Assembly: GCA_021647585.1 (NCBI GenBank)
Contig: JAKIUK010000011.1
Coordinates: 8,615 to 72,614, forward strand
DNA: 64,000 nt
Origin: Methylococcaceae bacterium
GTDB lineage: Bacteria; Pseudomonadota; Gammaproteobacteria; Methylococcales; Methylomonadaceae
Direction: 5' to 3'
Shown: piece after piece, positions 52,788 to 61,958 of the stretch
Numbering within the stretch: the stretch's first letter is position 1
Layout of the letters: the number at the start of each line of letters is the position of its first letter
Notes under the pieces: model-generated
What the model was told of the DNA's origin: nothing
Database searches by the model: none
What the model saw: only the letters and a program-made list of their open reading frames with translations
Made by a program: the position numbers and the translations under genes

Positions 52788-52994
52788 TTTTTGCTTAATA
52801 TCAACTTGTACAGCACTTTGTATATCAATTAAACTGCCAATCTTGAATTGTTATACAGTTTGGGTTGATCAGTACGTTATACTTTTTTTATAAAATTTTT
52901 AATAGAGTGTTTTTATAAAACACACAAGGTGAAAAATAGTAACAGCTTGAAGCCTTTCATACTTCATGGTAAATAAATGCAATTTTCCATTCAA
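52788..52994. other. Intergenic region after lapG
   Basis: AT-rich; no gene or clear terminator seen before the repeat. Confidence 0.35.
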
Positions 52995-53124
52995 CCTAGA
53001 TAAATCAGTTGATCGCTTAGGGTGAGCATAAGCTATTGAATAATAATTATAACTTAATGTATTAGTACATACCTTATGGGTGAGAGATTTTCCACAAAAT
53101 CCGTACTCAACTGATTTTTCTAGA
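52995..53124. repeat. MITE-like palindrome, 130-bp copy
   Basis: Ends CCTAGATAAATCAGTTGATC and CTCAACTGATTTTTCTAGA. The left end closely matches the 70-bp copy at 3677. The core is different and AT-rich. Flanks TTCAA and TTGAA form an imperfect 5-bp duplication. Confidence 0.75.
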
Positions 53125-53180
53125 TTGAATCTACAGAAAGGCTTATCAGTATGTTTACCTTTTTTTATATTAGGTGCTTT

Positions 53181-53591
53181 TTAAAAAGGCACATCATCAA
53201 AGTCATCCAGGCTACTAGGGCTATTGCTGGGTTGGGATGTCTGTTGATAATCTTGTTGCTGAGGCTGCCCCTGCCCATTCCGTTTACCTACCAGATCAAT
53301 TATATTCGCATTTAGTTCTAAACTGGTTCTTGTAGTACCGTCATTTGCCTGATATTCACGCTGAGATAATTCACCAGAAACAAAAACCTGTTGCCCTTTT
53401 TTTAAGTAATTTTGTAGCGAACCTTCTGCACGCTTACCCCATAATGCAACTCTGACCCATAGAGTTTGTTGTCTATCACCAAAACCAATATTATTAGCGA
53501 CAGTAATGTTCAGAACAGATTGTCCTGAAGGAGTAACCCTGACTTCAGCATCCCGGCCAACCGTTCCTGTAAAACTAAATACATTACTCAT
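53181..53591 (-). CDS. ssb: Single-stranded DNA-binding protein
   Basis: 136 residues. OB-fold starting FSFTGTVGRDAEVRVTPSG with WVRVALWGKRAE and GQQVFVSGELSQREY; then a Gln/Ser-rich linker and the acidic tip DDFDDVPF that binds partner proteins. Short compared with the ~170-178 residues of E. coli Ssb. Monocistronic, placed between lapG and the YgjP-like gene. Confidence 0.95.
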   Translation of the reverse strand: MSNVFSFTGTVGRDAEVRVTPSGQSVLNITVANNIGFGDRQQTLWVRVALWGKRAEGSLQNYLKKGQQVFVSGELSQREYQANDGTTRTSLELNANIIDLVGKRNGQGQPQQQDYQQTSQPSNSPSSLDDFDDVPF

Positions 53592-53798
53592 TATTGATTA
53601 TTTCCCAGATAAAATTAATTGTAGAGAGCATTATAAACTATAAATTAGTATAGTTAGCTGCTGAGAAATACCAATGCTATCTATAAGAAAAATAACACAC
53701 GCAATTTAGACATGTGCTTATAAATAAACTTTGTTTAGAATCCATCATTTTATAATTTATTCGAATTTAGTTGATAAATCTGTAGCTTTTGAAATATA

Positions 53799-54560
53799 GT
53801 GCAGTTACTTTTTGCAAAGAAAATAAAAGGAATAGGGATAAATACTTTAGCTTTTAAATATACTATTCGTCGTAGTCAGCGAGCCAAAAAAACACGTATT
53901 ATTGTTACCTCAGATAAAATTGAAGTTGTTGCTCCTTTACTAGTTTCGATCAGTAAAATTCATGCCTTTGTATATGCCCAGCAAGACTGGATTGTTGCAG
54001 CAACTGACAAAATAGAGCTTAAAAACCTAAACATTAAAAAACCAGGGCCTGCGAATTATATTGAAGGCGTTGCAGTGCCTTATCATGGGCAGCAGGTCAA
54101 GATAAGTTTTGCAGACTCTTTATCAACAGATGTTCAAGTCAAATTCAACGACCAAACCTTCAAAATTTATTTGCCGACTGAGAAACTAGAGCAAGATAGT
54201 AGTGAATTTGTCAGGTTAGCCTTAACCGAATGGATGAAAAACCAGGCACTGAAAGAAGTGGAAGGTTTAGTTGAATGTTATGCCAAAAAATATAATTTAT
54301 ATCCACGGCATATTAAAATAAAAACACAGAAAAGTCGTTGGGGTAGTTGTGGGATTCATAATGATATTAATATAAATTGGTTGTTGATACTCGCTCCACC
54401 AGAAGTTATGGAATATGTTGTGGTACATGAACTTTGCCACATAAAAGAAAGAAACCATTCAGCCAGATTTTGGCAATTAGTAGAAGTACATTTGCCGGGT
54501 TATAAAAAACAAAGAAACTGGCTGAAGCAGAATGGCCGCAATTTGATGCAGGGATTGTAA
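53799..54560 (+). CDS. YgjP/M48-like zinc metallopeptidase domain protein
   Basis: 253 residues of the YgjP (DUF45) family. Conserved KTQKSRWGSCG, then the zinc site HELCHIKERNHSARFW (H210, E211, H214). YgjP-type proteins have been linked to protease or UTP pyrophosphatase activity. The GTG at 53799 is the first possible start; no strong ribosome site was seen. Overlaps the next gene by one base. Confidence 0.85.
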   Translation: MQLLFAKKIKGIGINTLAFKYTIRRSQRAKKTRIIVTSDKIEVVAPLLVSISKIHAFVYAQQDWIVAATDKIELKNLNIKKPGPANYIEGVAVPYHGQQVKISFADSLSTDVQVKFNDQTFKIYLPTEKLEQDSSEFVRLALTEWMKNQALKEVEGLVECYAKKYNLYPRHIKIKTQKSRWGSCGIHNDININWLLILAPPEVMEYVVVHELCHIKERNHSARFWQLVEVHLPGYKKQRNWLKQNGRNLMQGL

Positions 54561-55047
54561 TGCGAATAAGCATAAAAAAATTATTTTTTTATTTTGTCGC
54601 CGTATTGGTTATTTTTGGAGGCCAGTTTCTACTGAATAATGGTCGTTTAACAGGTCCTATTCCTCAAATTAGACAACAAACTATTGATGGTAGCAGTGCG
54701 ATGGAAGCTATTAGTAAAGGCCCTGCAATGGTTTATTTTTGGGCTGAATGGTGTGGTCTGTGTAAAATGATGCAACCCCCTGTTTCGGCGGTTTTAAAAG
54801 ATTTTCCTGGAATAACTATAGCCGTTAAATCGGGTGACTCTGCACGTGTTGATAATTATATGCAGGAAAAATCGCTTAACTGGAAAGTAGTTAATGATCC
54901 ACTTGGATTAATAGGCCGCCAGTTTAAAATCAAAGGAGTTCCTGCCGTTTTTTTTTAAACAAAAAAGGAGACATATTACTAACTACTGTAGGTTATACTA
55001 GCGAAATTGGATTAAGATTTAGACTGTGGTTAGTGGGTATGAATTAA
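54560..55047 (+). pseudogene. Thioredoxin-like protein broken at a poly-T tract
   Basis: The open frame (54560-54958, 132 aa) has an N-terminal membrane anchor (~7-25) and a thioredoxin fold with the redox motif WCGLCK (W64-K69), as in ScsD/DsbE-like periplasmic disulfide proteins. It stops right after GVPAVFF, where the family has the cis-Pro strand and two more elements. The missing end, LNKKGDILLTTVGYTSEIGL then RFRLWLVGMN, is encoded immediately after, one base out of frame, up to TAA 55045-55047. The shift lies in nine consecutive Ts (54948-54956). A tenth T would restore a 162-residue protein. Slippage or an assembly error are alternatives to true loss. Confidence 0.8.
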
Positions 55048-55107
55048 ACTACAAACTTGCCTAAATACAATTGCACCTATTTCTCGTTTGGTTATGGTTA
55101 ATTAACG

Positions 55108-55131
55108 AAGCACCTATTTAATAAGGTGCTT
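55108..55131. other. Perfect 8-bp hairpin
   Basis: AAGCACCT and AGGTGCTT around an eight-base loop, in the gap between the thioredoxin-like gene and lapE. No following T-run, so it is not a convincing terminator. The rest of 55048-55313 shows no gene. Confidence 0.4.
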
Positions 55132-55313
55132 AGGATCGTGTACAGAATAACTTGAACAAACCACTTCGCCAATTACCCCATTTATTCTATGTGATTTCCT
55201 TAGATATTTAATTTCACGTTTCAACCAATACCAACAAAGGTGATGGCAATATTAAGGTCTAAAACTGAATTACATCAGAAAGAATTCATCTTTTTCTAGT
55301 TTCCACCTCCCTC

Positions 55314-56654
55314 TTAGTAGGCGTTTTTAACAGAGTCTAATGGTTTTGCTTCCTCAGGCAAGGTTACATGCAGATATTTATTTATTTCACCCTTACTAGC
55401 TAAAATACGATATTTTGCAAAAATTTCATCATATTTTGCTGAGGTATAGGCACTTTTTGCAACAAACATTTCATTGGCAGAATCTAACAGATCTAATAGA
55501 GTCCTTTGGCCTATGTTAAATTGTTTTTGGTAAGCTGTATTACTTTTGATGCTGGAGTCCCTGTGAATTTTAAAGAAATTCATTTGGCTTTCAATTGTTT
55601 TGTAGGCTACCCAAGATAAACGCATACTTTCCATAACCTGGCGGTAAGTGTTGTCTCTAATGTCTTTAGCTTGATTGATGCGTTGAGAGGTTTCTTTACG
55701 GCGTGCAATGTCTTTTCCGCCATTAAGAAGGTTGTATCTTAAACGTAGCATCACAAAGGCATCTTCGTTATTACCTCGAGTACCGTCTATATCGACATTG
55801 TGCGAAGCACCGGCTTCAACATCGAGTCGTGGCATATACGGAGATTTTGCCGTTGCATGCTGAGCAAAGGCTGAGTCAATATCGGCATTAGCAGATTTTA
55901 ATGTGGGGTGGTTAGCTAAAGCCTGTTCAATTGCAATGTCAATAGTCTCAGGTAATGCATCATTTGGAGATATTACAGGTTCCAGATCCGTTGGTAATTC
56001 ACCAACAACTCTTAAAAAAGTAGTTTCAGCATCCTGAAGATTACCAATTTCAGCCAGGGTATTTCTTTCAGCAAGAGCCAATCGACCTCTTGATTGATCT
56101 GCGTCAGCCCTTCTACCTATACCTCGTCTGCTGCGTATTTCAATTTGGTCATAAGTTTTTATGTGCACGGACAAGTTTTCTTTGGCTAAAGCGAGTAACT
56201 CTTCACGGCGCAATACATTGATATATGCTTCTACTGCATTTAAAGCAGTAATTTCAGATTGGCCAAAAACAGTATAAGCTCGTGCATTTGTTCTGGCTTC
56301 ATGGCGATTAACTTCGCTAGGTGTGGCTAATCCATCAAAGATCATTTGTCTTAGTTGGATGGAGGCTTCTTCCCGACCTAAGGATACAGAGCCATTTCCA
56401 CGAGATCGGGTTGCAGTGTTTGAGGAGTGTTCCCAGCCAATGCCAGCAGAGAGATCAATGGTGGGGAAATAGCCGGCTCTTGCCTGGTCAATTTCATTTT
56501 CAACCGCTGATCGTTCAGACCTTGCTGATTGAATTTCTGGGTTTTCGTTAATTGTTTTCTGTATGGCTTCTTGTAGAGACTGGGCTGATGCGCAGGATGC
56601 AAACATTAAACTAGCAATTATATTACTTGCTATGAGAGAGGTTATTAGATTCAT
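55314..56654 (-). CDS. lapE: TolC-family outer-membrane channel (LapE)
   Basis: 446 residues. Signal peptide (~1-24), then the OEP repeat structure (SLQEAIQKTINENPEIQSARS, ALANHPTLKSANADIDSAF, MLRLRYNLLNGGKDIARRKE, QFNIGQRTLLDLLDSANEMF). It should complete the type I secretion pathway for LapA with LapB and LapC, whose genes lie just upstream in the same direction. Confidence 0.92.
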   Translation of the reverse strand: MNLITSLIASNIIASLMFASCASAQSLQEAIQKTINENPEIQSARSERSAVENEIDQARAGYFPTIDLSAGIGWEHSSNTATRSRGNGSVSLGREEASIQLRQMIFDGLATPSEVNRHEARTNARAYTVFGQSEITALNAVEAYINVLRREELLALAKENLSVHIKTYDQIEIRSRRGIGRRADADQSRGRLALAERNTLAEIGNLQDAETTFLRVVGELPTDLEPVISPNDALPETIDIAIEQALANHPTLKSANADIDSAFAQHATAKSPYMPRLDVEAGASHNVDIDGTRGNNEDAFVMLRLRYNLLNGGKDIARRKETSQRINQAKDIRDNTYRQVMESMRLSWVAYKTIESQMNFFKIHRDSSIKSNTAYQKQFNIGQRTLLDLLDSANEMFVAKSAYTSAKYDEIFAKYRILASKGEINKYLHVTLPEEAKPLDSVKNAY

Positions 56655-56711
56655 ATTTCCCTTAAATGATTGTTCTTGTATAAGTTAATGTAGTCAAAGA
56701 AGAGGCAATGG

Positions 56712-57341
56712 TCAACTGAATTCTTTGATAAATAATGCCAAGTGTAATCGGTCGGCAACTTTTAGTTTTTTGAAAACTGAAGTTAAATGTGCTTTAACGG
56801 TCCTTTCTGAAATGTTTAAAGTGGATGCTATCACTTTATTGTTATTGCCGGTACGTACCATATTTGCAACATCTAGTTCACGGTTGGATAATGTTTTTAA
56901 CAATGTTGCTGATTCAATTGATTGAGATTTTTGGAGTTTGTCTACAGAAGTAGATTTCATCTGTACCAGTGTGCCAATAATTCTTGGGACAAGATGGCGT
57001 TGTATCCAAATATCACCTTTTAGTATACGGTCTATTGCTTGAAGCAATAAATTAGCAGGCTCTGATTCACCACAGTAGCCGATAGCTCCATGAACTAATG
57101 CTTTTATTTGGTTTTCTTCAGACCAATTTGTACCAACTACAAGAAACCGAGCTGCTTTAGTGTTAAAAATAGAAAATATATTTTCGTCATTACTGATTTT
57201 GCTGGTATCAATGATTACAGCATCAGCATTAAAATCAGCAAAAATATTATTTATAGTATCAACTTGATGCTTTGGTTTAAGGGCTGATGACCATAATTTG
57301 ATCAGTACCTTGTTATCTGAAAAAATTAAAATGCGACTCAC
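56712..57341 (-). CDS. LuxR/NarL-type response regulator in the lap operon
   Basis: 209 residues from a GTG (57341); a TTG at 57356 is less likely. The N-terminal receiver keeps a possible acceptor (AVIIDTS) and the GAIGYCGES switch region, but the acidic pair is missing (LIFSDNK). The C-terminal LuxR helix-turn-helix is intact: LSNRELDVANMVRTGNNNKVIASTLNI split by the turn, then SERTVKAHLTSVFKKLKV. It lies between lapC and lapE, so it probably regulates the locus. Two GTAC-N4-GTAC dyads on the other side of lapB are candidate targets. Confidence 0.82.
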   Translation of the reverse strand: MSRILIFSDNKVLIKLWSSALKPKHQVDTINNIFADFNADAVIIDTSKISNDENIFSIFNTKAARFLVVGTNWSEENQIKALVHGAIGYCGESEPANLLLQAIDRILKGDIWIQRHLVPRIIGTLVQMKSTSVDKLQKSQSIESATLLKTLSNRELDVANMVRTGNNNKVIASTLNISERTVKAHLTSVFKKLKVADRLHLALFIKEFS

Positions 57342-57507
57342 TTCTAAATATCCCAAATTATTGATTTGCTACCGATGGATAATATTACATGAATTTGCAG
57401 TATATAAAAATATAATTTCATTAGTAGTTGTTAATAAAGAGTGGTGTCTGATATTTTCAAGGTGTGGACTCGGGTGTGAGTTACACAATGTCTTATTATA
57501 AAAAACC

Positions 57508-58863
57508 TCAACGTTCTCTTAACGCCCGATCTCTAACTTTAAATATGGGTTTTAAGATATAGTTCAACACCGATTTTTTACCCGTTAGAATGTCAGCGGT
57601 AGCAGTCATTCCAGCGATAATGTTGAGTTTTTCTCCATTTCGTTCTAGGTAATTTTTTGTCGTTCTCAGACGAATTAGGTAGTAGTTTTTACCATCTTCT
57701 TCATTAGTAATGGTATCAGCGCTGATATGTTCGAGTATAGCTTCCAGACCACCATAGATTGAAAAATCATAGGCGGTCAGTTTAACAATGGCTTTTTGAC
57801 CAGGGACGAGAAAAGCAATATCTGCCGGTCTGATTTGAGCCTCAATTAATAATTGGTCATCTAATGGAACAATTTCCAGTAAATCCATGCCAGGCTGAAT
57901 TACGCCGCCAATAGTAGTAACTTTTAATTGTTTTATTATACCTTTTACCGGAGATAAAATTCGAGTGCGTGCTACCCGGTCTTCTAAAGCCAGAACAGAC
58001 TCAGATGTTCTATCTAATTCAGATTTTGCTAGGTTGAGTTCTTCCAATGCTTTAGTATGAAAACGAATTTCCAGTTCTGATAACTTGTTTTTTGCTTCTT
58101 TAAGAGATGATTTTATTCTTGGGATGGATAGGCGTGCGGCACTTAGTTCACCTCTTAAATCATTTGCGCTACGTCGTAAACGTAATAGTTCAACTCTCGA
58201 CATTGCCCCTTCAGCAACTAAAGGTTCAGACATTTTTAGTTCTTCCTGTAAATATTTATAGCTTCTGGAAATTTGGTTGGCTTTGGAATTTAGTTCAACA
58301 AGATCCTGTTTTTTTTGGCGGATCTGTTCATCCAAAATGTTTCTATTAGCGTTTAATTCATTTTGTCTGGAAGCTAATAACTGAATTGCATCATGAGCAA
58401 TGCTAGGTGCATTCTGTATTACATCTTCGGGTATTTCAATTTTCTGTTTGTTGACTTCTGCGGTTAATCGGGCAGTAGTTGCTAATAATTCGTAGTACTT
58501 TAGTTTGGTTTCATTAAACGAAGATGCAAACCTTACCGCATCTAGTTGTAGTAATGCCTGGCCTTTGTCTACCAGATCACCTTCTTTAACCAGAATTTCA
58601 GAAAGGATGCCTCCTTCCAGGTTCTGAATCACTTGGATATGCCCTGCAGGAATCGTTTTACCTGAACCGCTGGTAACTTCATCCAGAGTGGCAAAGTTTG
58701 CCCAAATGATGGCAATGATGACAAAGCTGAATGATAGCCATAAAATAAGATGGCTTTGAATAGGTGTGCTGTATAGATTAACCGAATTAACGTCAGTTAA
58801 ATAGGCTTGATCTTCAGTCCGGTGCTTATAGTTTGCTTTTAATTCATTAAGTTTTTTAAACAT
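57508..58863 (-). CDS. lapC: HlyD-family periplasmic adaptor (LapC)
   Basis: 451 residues. One transmembrane helix near 38-58 (ILWLSFSFVIIAIIWANFA), lipoyl halves (IPAGHIQVIQNLEGGILSEIL) and long coiled coils (~150-290), ending in the HlyD signature region (GMTATADILTGKKSVLNYILKP). It joins LapB to the TolC channel. Four bases after lapB. Confidence 0.93.
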   Translation of the reverse strand: MFKKLNELKANYKHRTEDQAYLTDVNSVNLYSTPIQSHLILWLSFSFVIIAIIWANFATLDEVTSGSGKTIPAGHIQVIQNLEGGILSEILVKEGDLVDKGQALLQLDAVRFASSFNETKLKYYELLATTARLTAEVNKQKIEIPEDVIQNAPSIAHDAIQLLASRQNELNANRNILDEQIRQKKQDLVELNSKANQISRSYKYLQEELKMSEPLVAEGAMSRVELLRLRRSANDLRGELSAARLSIPRIKSSLKEAKNKLSELEIRFHTKALEELNLAKSELDRTSESVLALEDRVARTRILSPVKGIIKQLKVTTIGGVIQPGMDLLEIVPLDDQLLIEAQIRPADIAFLVPGQKAIVKLTAYDFSIYGGLEAILEHISADTITNEEDGKNYYLIRLRTTKNYLERNGEKLNIIAGMTATADILTGKKSVLNYILKPIFKVRDRALRER

Positions 58864-58867
58864 TATA

Positions 58868-61030
58868 TTAGCCCGAAACTTTAATTTGGCCTTGTTTTAA
58901 GGCTTCAAGCACTTTTGCTTTTGGGCCATCGGCTACAATTTTAGAACCATCCATAACTATAAGCCTGTCAACTAGTGTCAGTAATGAAGATTTATGTGTG
59001 ACTAGAATTAAGGTTTGAGTGCTTAATAGTTTGGTAAAACTTTGCTTAAATGCTTCTTCTGTACTGTTATCCATTGAGTTAGTGGGTTCATCCATAATAT
59101 AGATAGGCGGGGATAATAACAAGGCTCTAGCGACTGCAATACTTTGCCTTTGCCCCCCTGATAATGCAGACCCCCGTTCACCAACTGGCAGATCAAACCC
59201 TAAAGGGTGTTTGTTGACAAAGTTTGTGATCCCCGTGGTTTCAGCTACACGTAAAATAGACTTGTCATCGACAAACCGAGACCCAAGCGTGATATTGTCT
59301 TTAACAGTACCAAACATTAACGAAATATCTTGAGGGACATAGCCTATCTGACGACGTAAATCAGAGGGGTCAATTTGTCTGATATCAGTACCATCTATCA
59401 GTATAGAGCCTTCTTGTGCTTCATATAAGCCCATCATTAGCTTTTCAATGGTACTTTTGCCTGAACCAATACGACCAATAAAACCAATGCGTTCGCCTGC
59501 CTGGATTTTGAAAGAAATATTCTCCAACGCTTTTACGGGCTGCTCTGGATAACTAAAAGAAATGTTTTTGAATTCAATAGAACCTTTAAATGATGGGCGG
59601 TTCAAATATTTTTTCCCTGCTCCTCGTTCAACAGGTAATGACATCATTTTGTTCAGTGATTTTAAGGATGCCCTGGCATGATGATATCGAGTTAATAAAG
59701 AAGCAATGCTGGCTATCGGGGCTAGTGCACGTCGAGTTAAAATAGTACATGCAACTAATCCACCTGTTGTTAAATCACCATCAGATATTTTATAAACGCC
59801 TAAAATGATTACTGCAACCACTGACATCTGTTGAAAGAAGGTGGTAAGGTTTATAGCAATGGAAGAATAAAAGCGAGAGGTTTGTCCTAGACGTGCTGAT
59901 TGACCGATGTTTTGCTCCCATTGTCTTTGCATTTGACCTTCTGCGCCTGTACTTTTGATAGAATCAAGATTCGTCAGAGATTCAATTAAAGTTGCATTTT
60001 TTTGCGCTGAAAGCTTGAATAACTCATTAATTGTGTTTTTTAAAGGCTTTTGGACGGCAAAGCCGCCTAAAATGGCGCAAGGCAATACTAACAAGGGAAT
60101 GAATGCCAAGTCACCTCCGATCATATATATAACCGTCAAAAAAAGAAACAGAAAAGGAAGGTCAATGAATGTAGTCAGTGTTGCTGATGTTAAAAGGTCT
60201 CTAAATGTTTCAAACTCATGCAAACTGCTAGCAAATGCTCCGACAGAGGCAGGGCGGTACTCCATCTTGATATTCATGATTTTTTCAAAAATAGTTGCTG
60301 ATAAAATGATATCAGCACGTTTTCCTGCAGCATCTATAAAATAGCCTCTTAATGATTTCATAATAAAATCAAAAACATAAACGATGCTAATGCCTATTGC
60401 TAGTACCCAAAGTGTTTCTATAGCATTATTGGGTACTACACGATCGTACACATTCATGATAAATAAAGGGGATGCCAGAGCAAACATGTTAATCAGCAAA
60501 GATGCCGCTAAAACTTCAATATAAATAGGCCATGATTTATAAAGGACATCCCAGAACCAGTGTTTAGCCTTAGGCGTTGATGAGTTAGATGACCTGTCAT
60601 CAAACGTATGATTTACCTGAACAAAAAAAGCAGAACCAATGTATTCTTGTTCTAAATCTTTAATATCAACAATTTTTTCACCAGATTCTGTCTCTGGCAA
60701 AATGATAGTGTACTGGTCATTGTTTTTAGTAACTAAAACGCATGCTTTATTATCTTTTAACAGCAAAACAGCTGGTAAAACCAAGTTGGAAATTTTGTCT
60801 AATGGTCGATTGACTAGTCCTGTGGATAGCCCGGCTCGTTCAGCAGCTCTAATAAATAATGGAGGTGTAAGTTTATTATCTACTAATGGTAATCCAGCAG
60901 TTAATGATTCGGCTGAGTGAGGGTTATGTATGATTTTACATATTGATAGTAGGGCCAATAGCAAGGAATCATTATTGTTGGTATATGTTGCCGAATTTAG
61001 ATTAGGTGTAATTGAATTGGGTTCTGTCAT
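58868..61030 (-). CDS. lapB: Type I secretion ABC transporter (LapB)
   Basis: 720 residues: an N-terminal C39-like domain without the catalytic Cys (it docks substrate rather than cutting), six-helix transmembrane domain (~165-450) and ABC ATPase with Walker A GRIGSGKST (~518), LSGGQRQSIAVARALL (~621) and IMDEPTNSMDN (~646). The ATG at 61030 (MTEPNS) is preferred; a frame extends to 61048. It exports the LapA-type adhesin encoded divergently at 63136. Confidence 0.93.
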   Translation of the reverse strand: MTEPNSITPNLNSATYTNNNDSLLLALLSICKIIHNPHSAESLTAGLPLVDNKLTPPLFIRAAERAGLSTGLVNRPLDKISNLVLPAVLLLKDNKACVLVTKNNDQYTIILPETESGEKIVDIKDLEQEYIGSAFFVQVNHTFDDRSSNSSTPKAKHWFWDVLYKSWPIYIEVLAASLLINMFALASPLFIMNVYDRVVPNNAIETLWVLAIGISIVYVFDFIMKSLRGYFIDAAGKRADIILSATIFEKIMNIKMEYRPASVGAFASSLHEFETFRDLLTSATLTTFIDLPFLFLFLTVIYMIGGDLAFIPLLVLPCAILGGFAVQKPLKNTINELFKLSAQKNATLIESLTNLDSIKSTGAEGQMQRQWEQNIGQSARLGQTSRFYSSIAINLTTFFQQMSVVAVIILGVYKISDGDLTTGGLVACTILTRRALAPIASIASLLTRYHHARASLKSLNKMMSLPVERGAGKKYLNRPSFKGSIEFKNISFSYPEQPVKALENISFKIQAGERIGFIGRIGSGKSTIEKLMMGLYEAQEGSILIDGTDIRQIDPSDLRRQIGYVPQDISLMFGTVKDNITLGSRFVDDKSILRVAETTGITNFVNKHPLGFDLPVGERGSALSGGQRQSIAVARALLLSPPIYIMDEPTNSMDNSTEEAFKQSFTKLLSTQTLILVTHKSSLLTLVDRLIVMDGSKIVADGPKAKVLEALKQGQIKVSG

Positions 61031-61266
61031 ATTGCGTGTCCATGGCACATCAAAATTTACTTTTTAATTTTCTCTCAGCAATATCTATTCTTCATTTCAT
61101 CTTTAGTTTCTACGTGGTTGTCCATTTGGGTTTGGTTTGGGCGAAGAATTTTTTTAAGGCTATATTTAATATAAAAAACATATTACTCAAGTTATAGCCT
61201 GTGTAAGTATTACATATAGCCTAGAAATTACTAGATAAAACTTAATAAAAAAAAGGGAGTAAGTAT

Positions 61267-61608
61267 ATGCCATATATCAGTCGAAATGAAAAAGGTGAAA
61301 TAATTGAGATTCATGATTCACCGGTAGATGAAGGTGATACATGGGTGGAAGCGGATAATCCAGCTGTAATAGCCTTTTTCAAGGGTATGGAAACAACAGT
61401 TCAAGCCAAGAAAGCCTTAACAACTACAGATAATGAAATGGTGCGTGTAGTTGAGGATGTGATTGATCTGTTGATGAAAAAGCAAATTTTTATTTTTACA
61501 GAATTACCTGAAGCAGTGCAGATAAAGTTAAATGAAAGAAAACAATTAAGGCAAGATATGAATTCCCTTGAAAACCTGATAAATGATGATGACGAAGCAA
61601 TTTTTTGA
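61267..61608 (+). CDS. Conserved small protein, 113 aa
   Basis: Acidic protein starting MPYISRNEKGEIIEIHDSPV, with a helical C-terminal part (MVRVVEDVIDLLMKKQIFIFTELPEAVQ, in part; RKQLRQDMNSLENLI). It resembles a small uncharacterised proteobacterial family that databases often mislabel as tryptophan synthase beta-like. SD GGGAG. It is divergent from lapB. Function unknown. Confidence 0.65.
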   Translation: MPYISRNEKGEIIEIHDSPVDEGDTWVEADNPAVIAFFKGMETTVQAKKALTTTDNEMVRVVEDVIDLLMKKQIFIFTELPEAVQIKLNERKQLRQDMNSLENLINDDDEAIF

Positions 61609-61780
61609 GTTATATGATTTTTCAGTGATGGTTTATTTGAGTAATATTTTGGATCAGCGTCACCCCACATAACTGCATGTGTGCCAAGAAGTATTAATAT
61701 GAGCCACAGTGTTATGGAGGCTTTGAATGAACAAAAAGTAAGAGTAGATTATCTATGCAGGAAATCTAAAATATAAATTT

Positions 61781-61797
61781 TAGTACCTTAGTACAAT
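61781..61797. promoter_or_regulatory. GTAC-N4-GTAC dyad, copy 1
   Basis: TAGTACCTTAGTACAAT, a near-perfect inverted repeat shared with 63024-63040. It lies about 160 bases before the receiver gene at 61959, the usual distance for an activator site. LuxR-type regulators bind dyads of this kind. Confidence 0.5.
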
Positions 61798-61958
61798 TGG
61801 CAAGTAGAAAAAATCAATTTAGAATGATAATGAAATATGAGCTAGTTTAAAGATAGAAGTTTTTATGGTCTGTTGTGCAAATGATGCTTAGTTGGACCTA
61901 ACTTTAAATTATGGCTATTCAGTTTGGGAACAAGATTTTTTTAAGTAATAATTAGACT

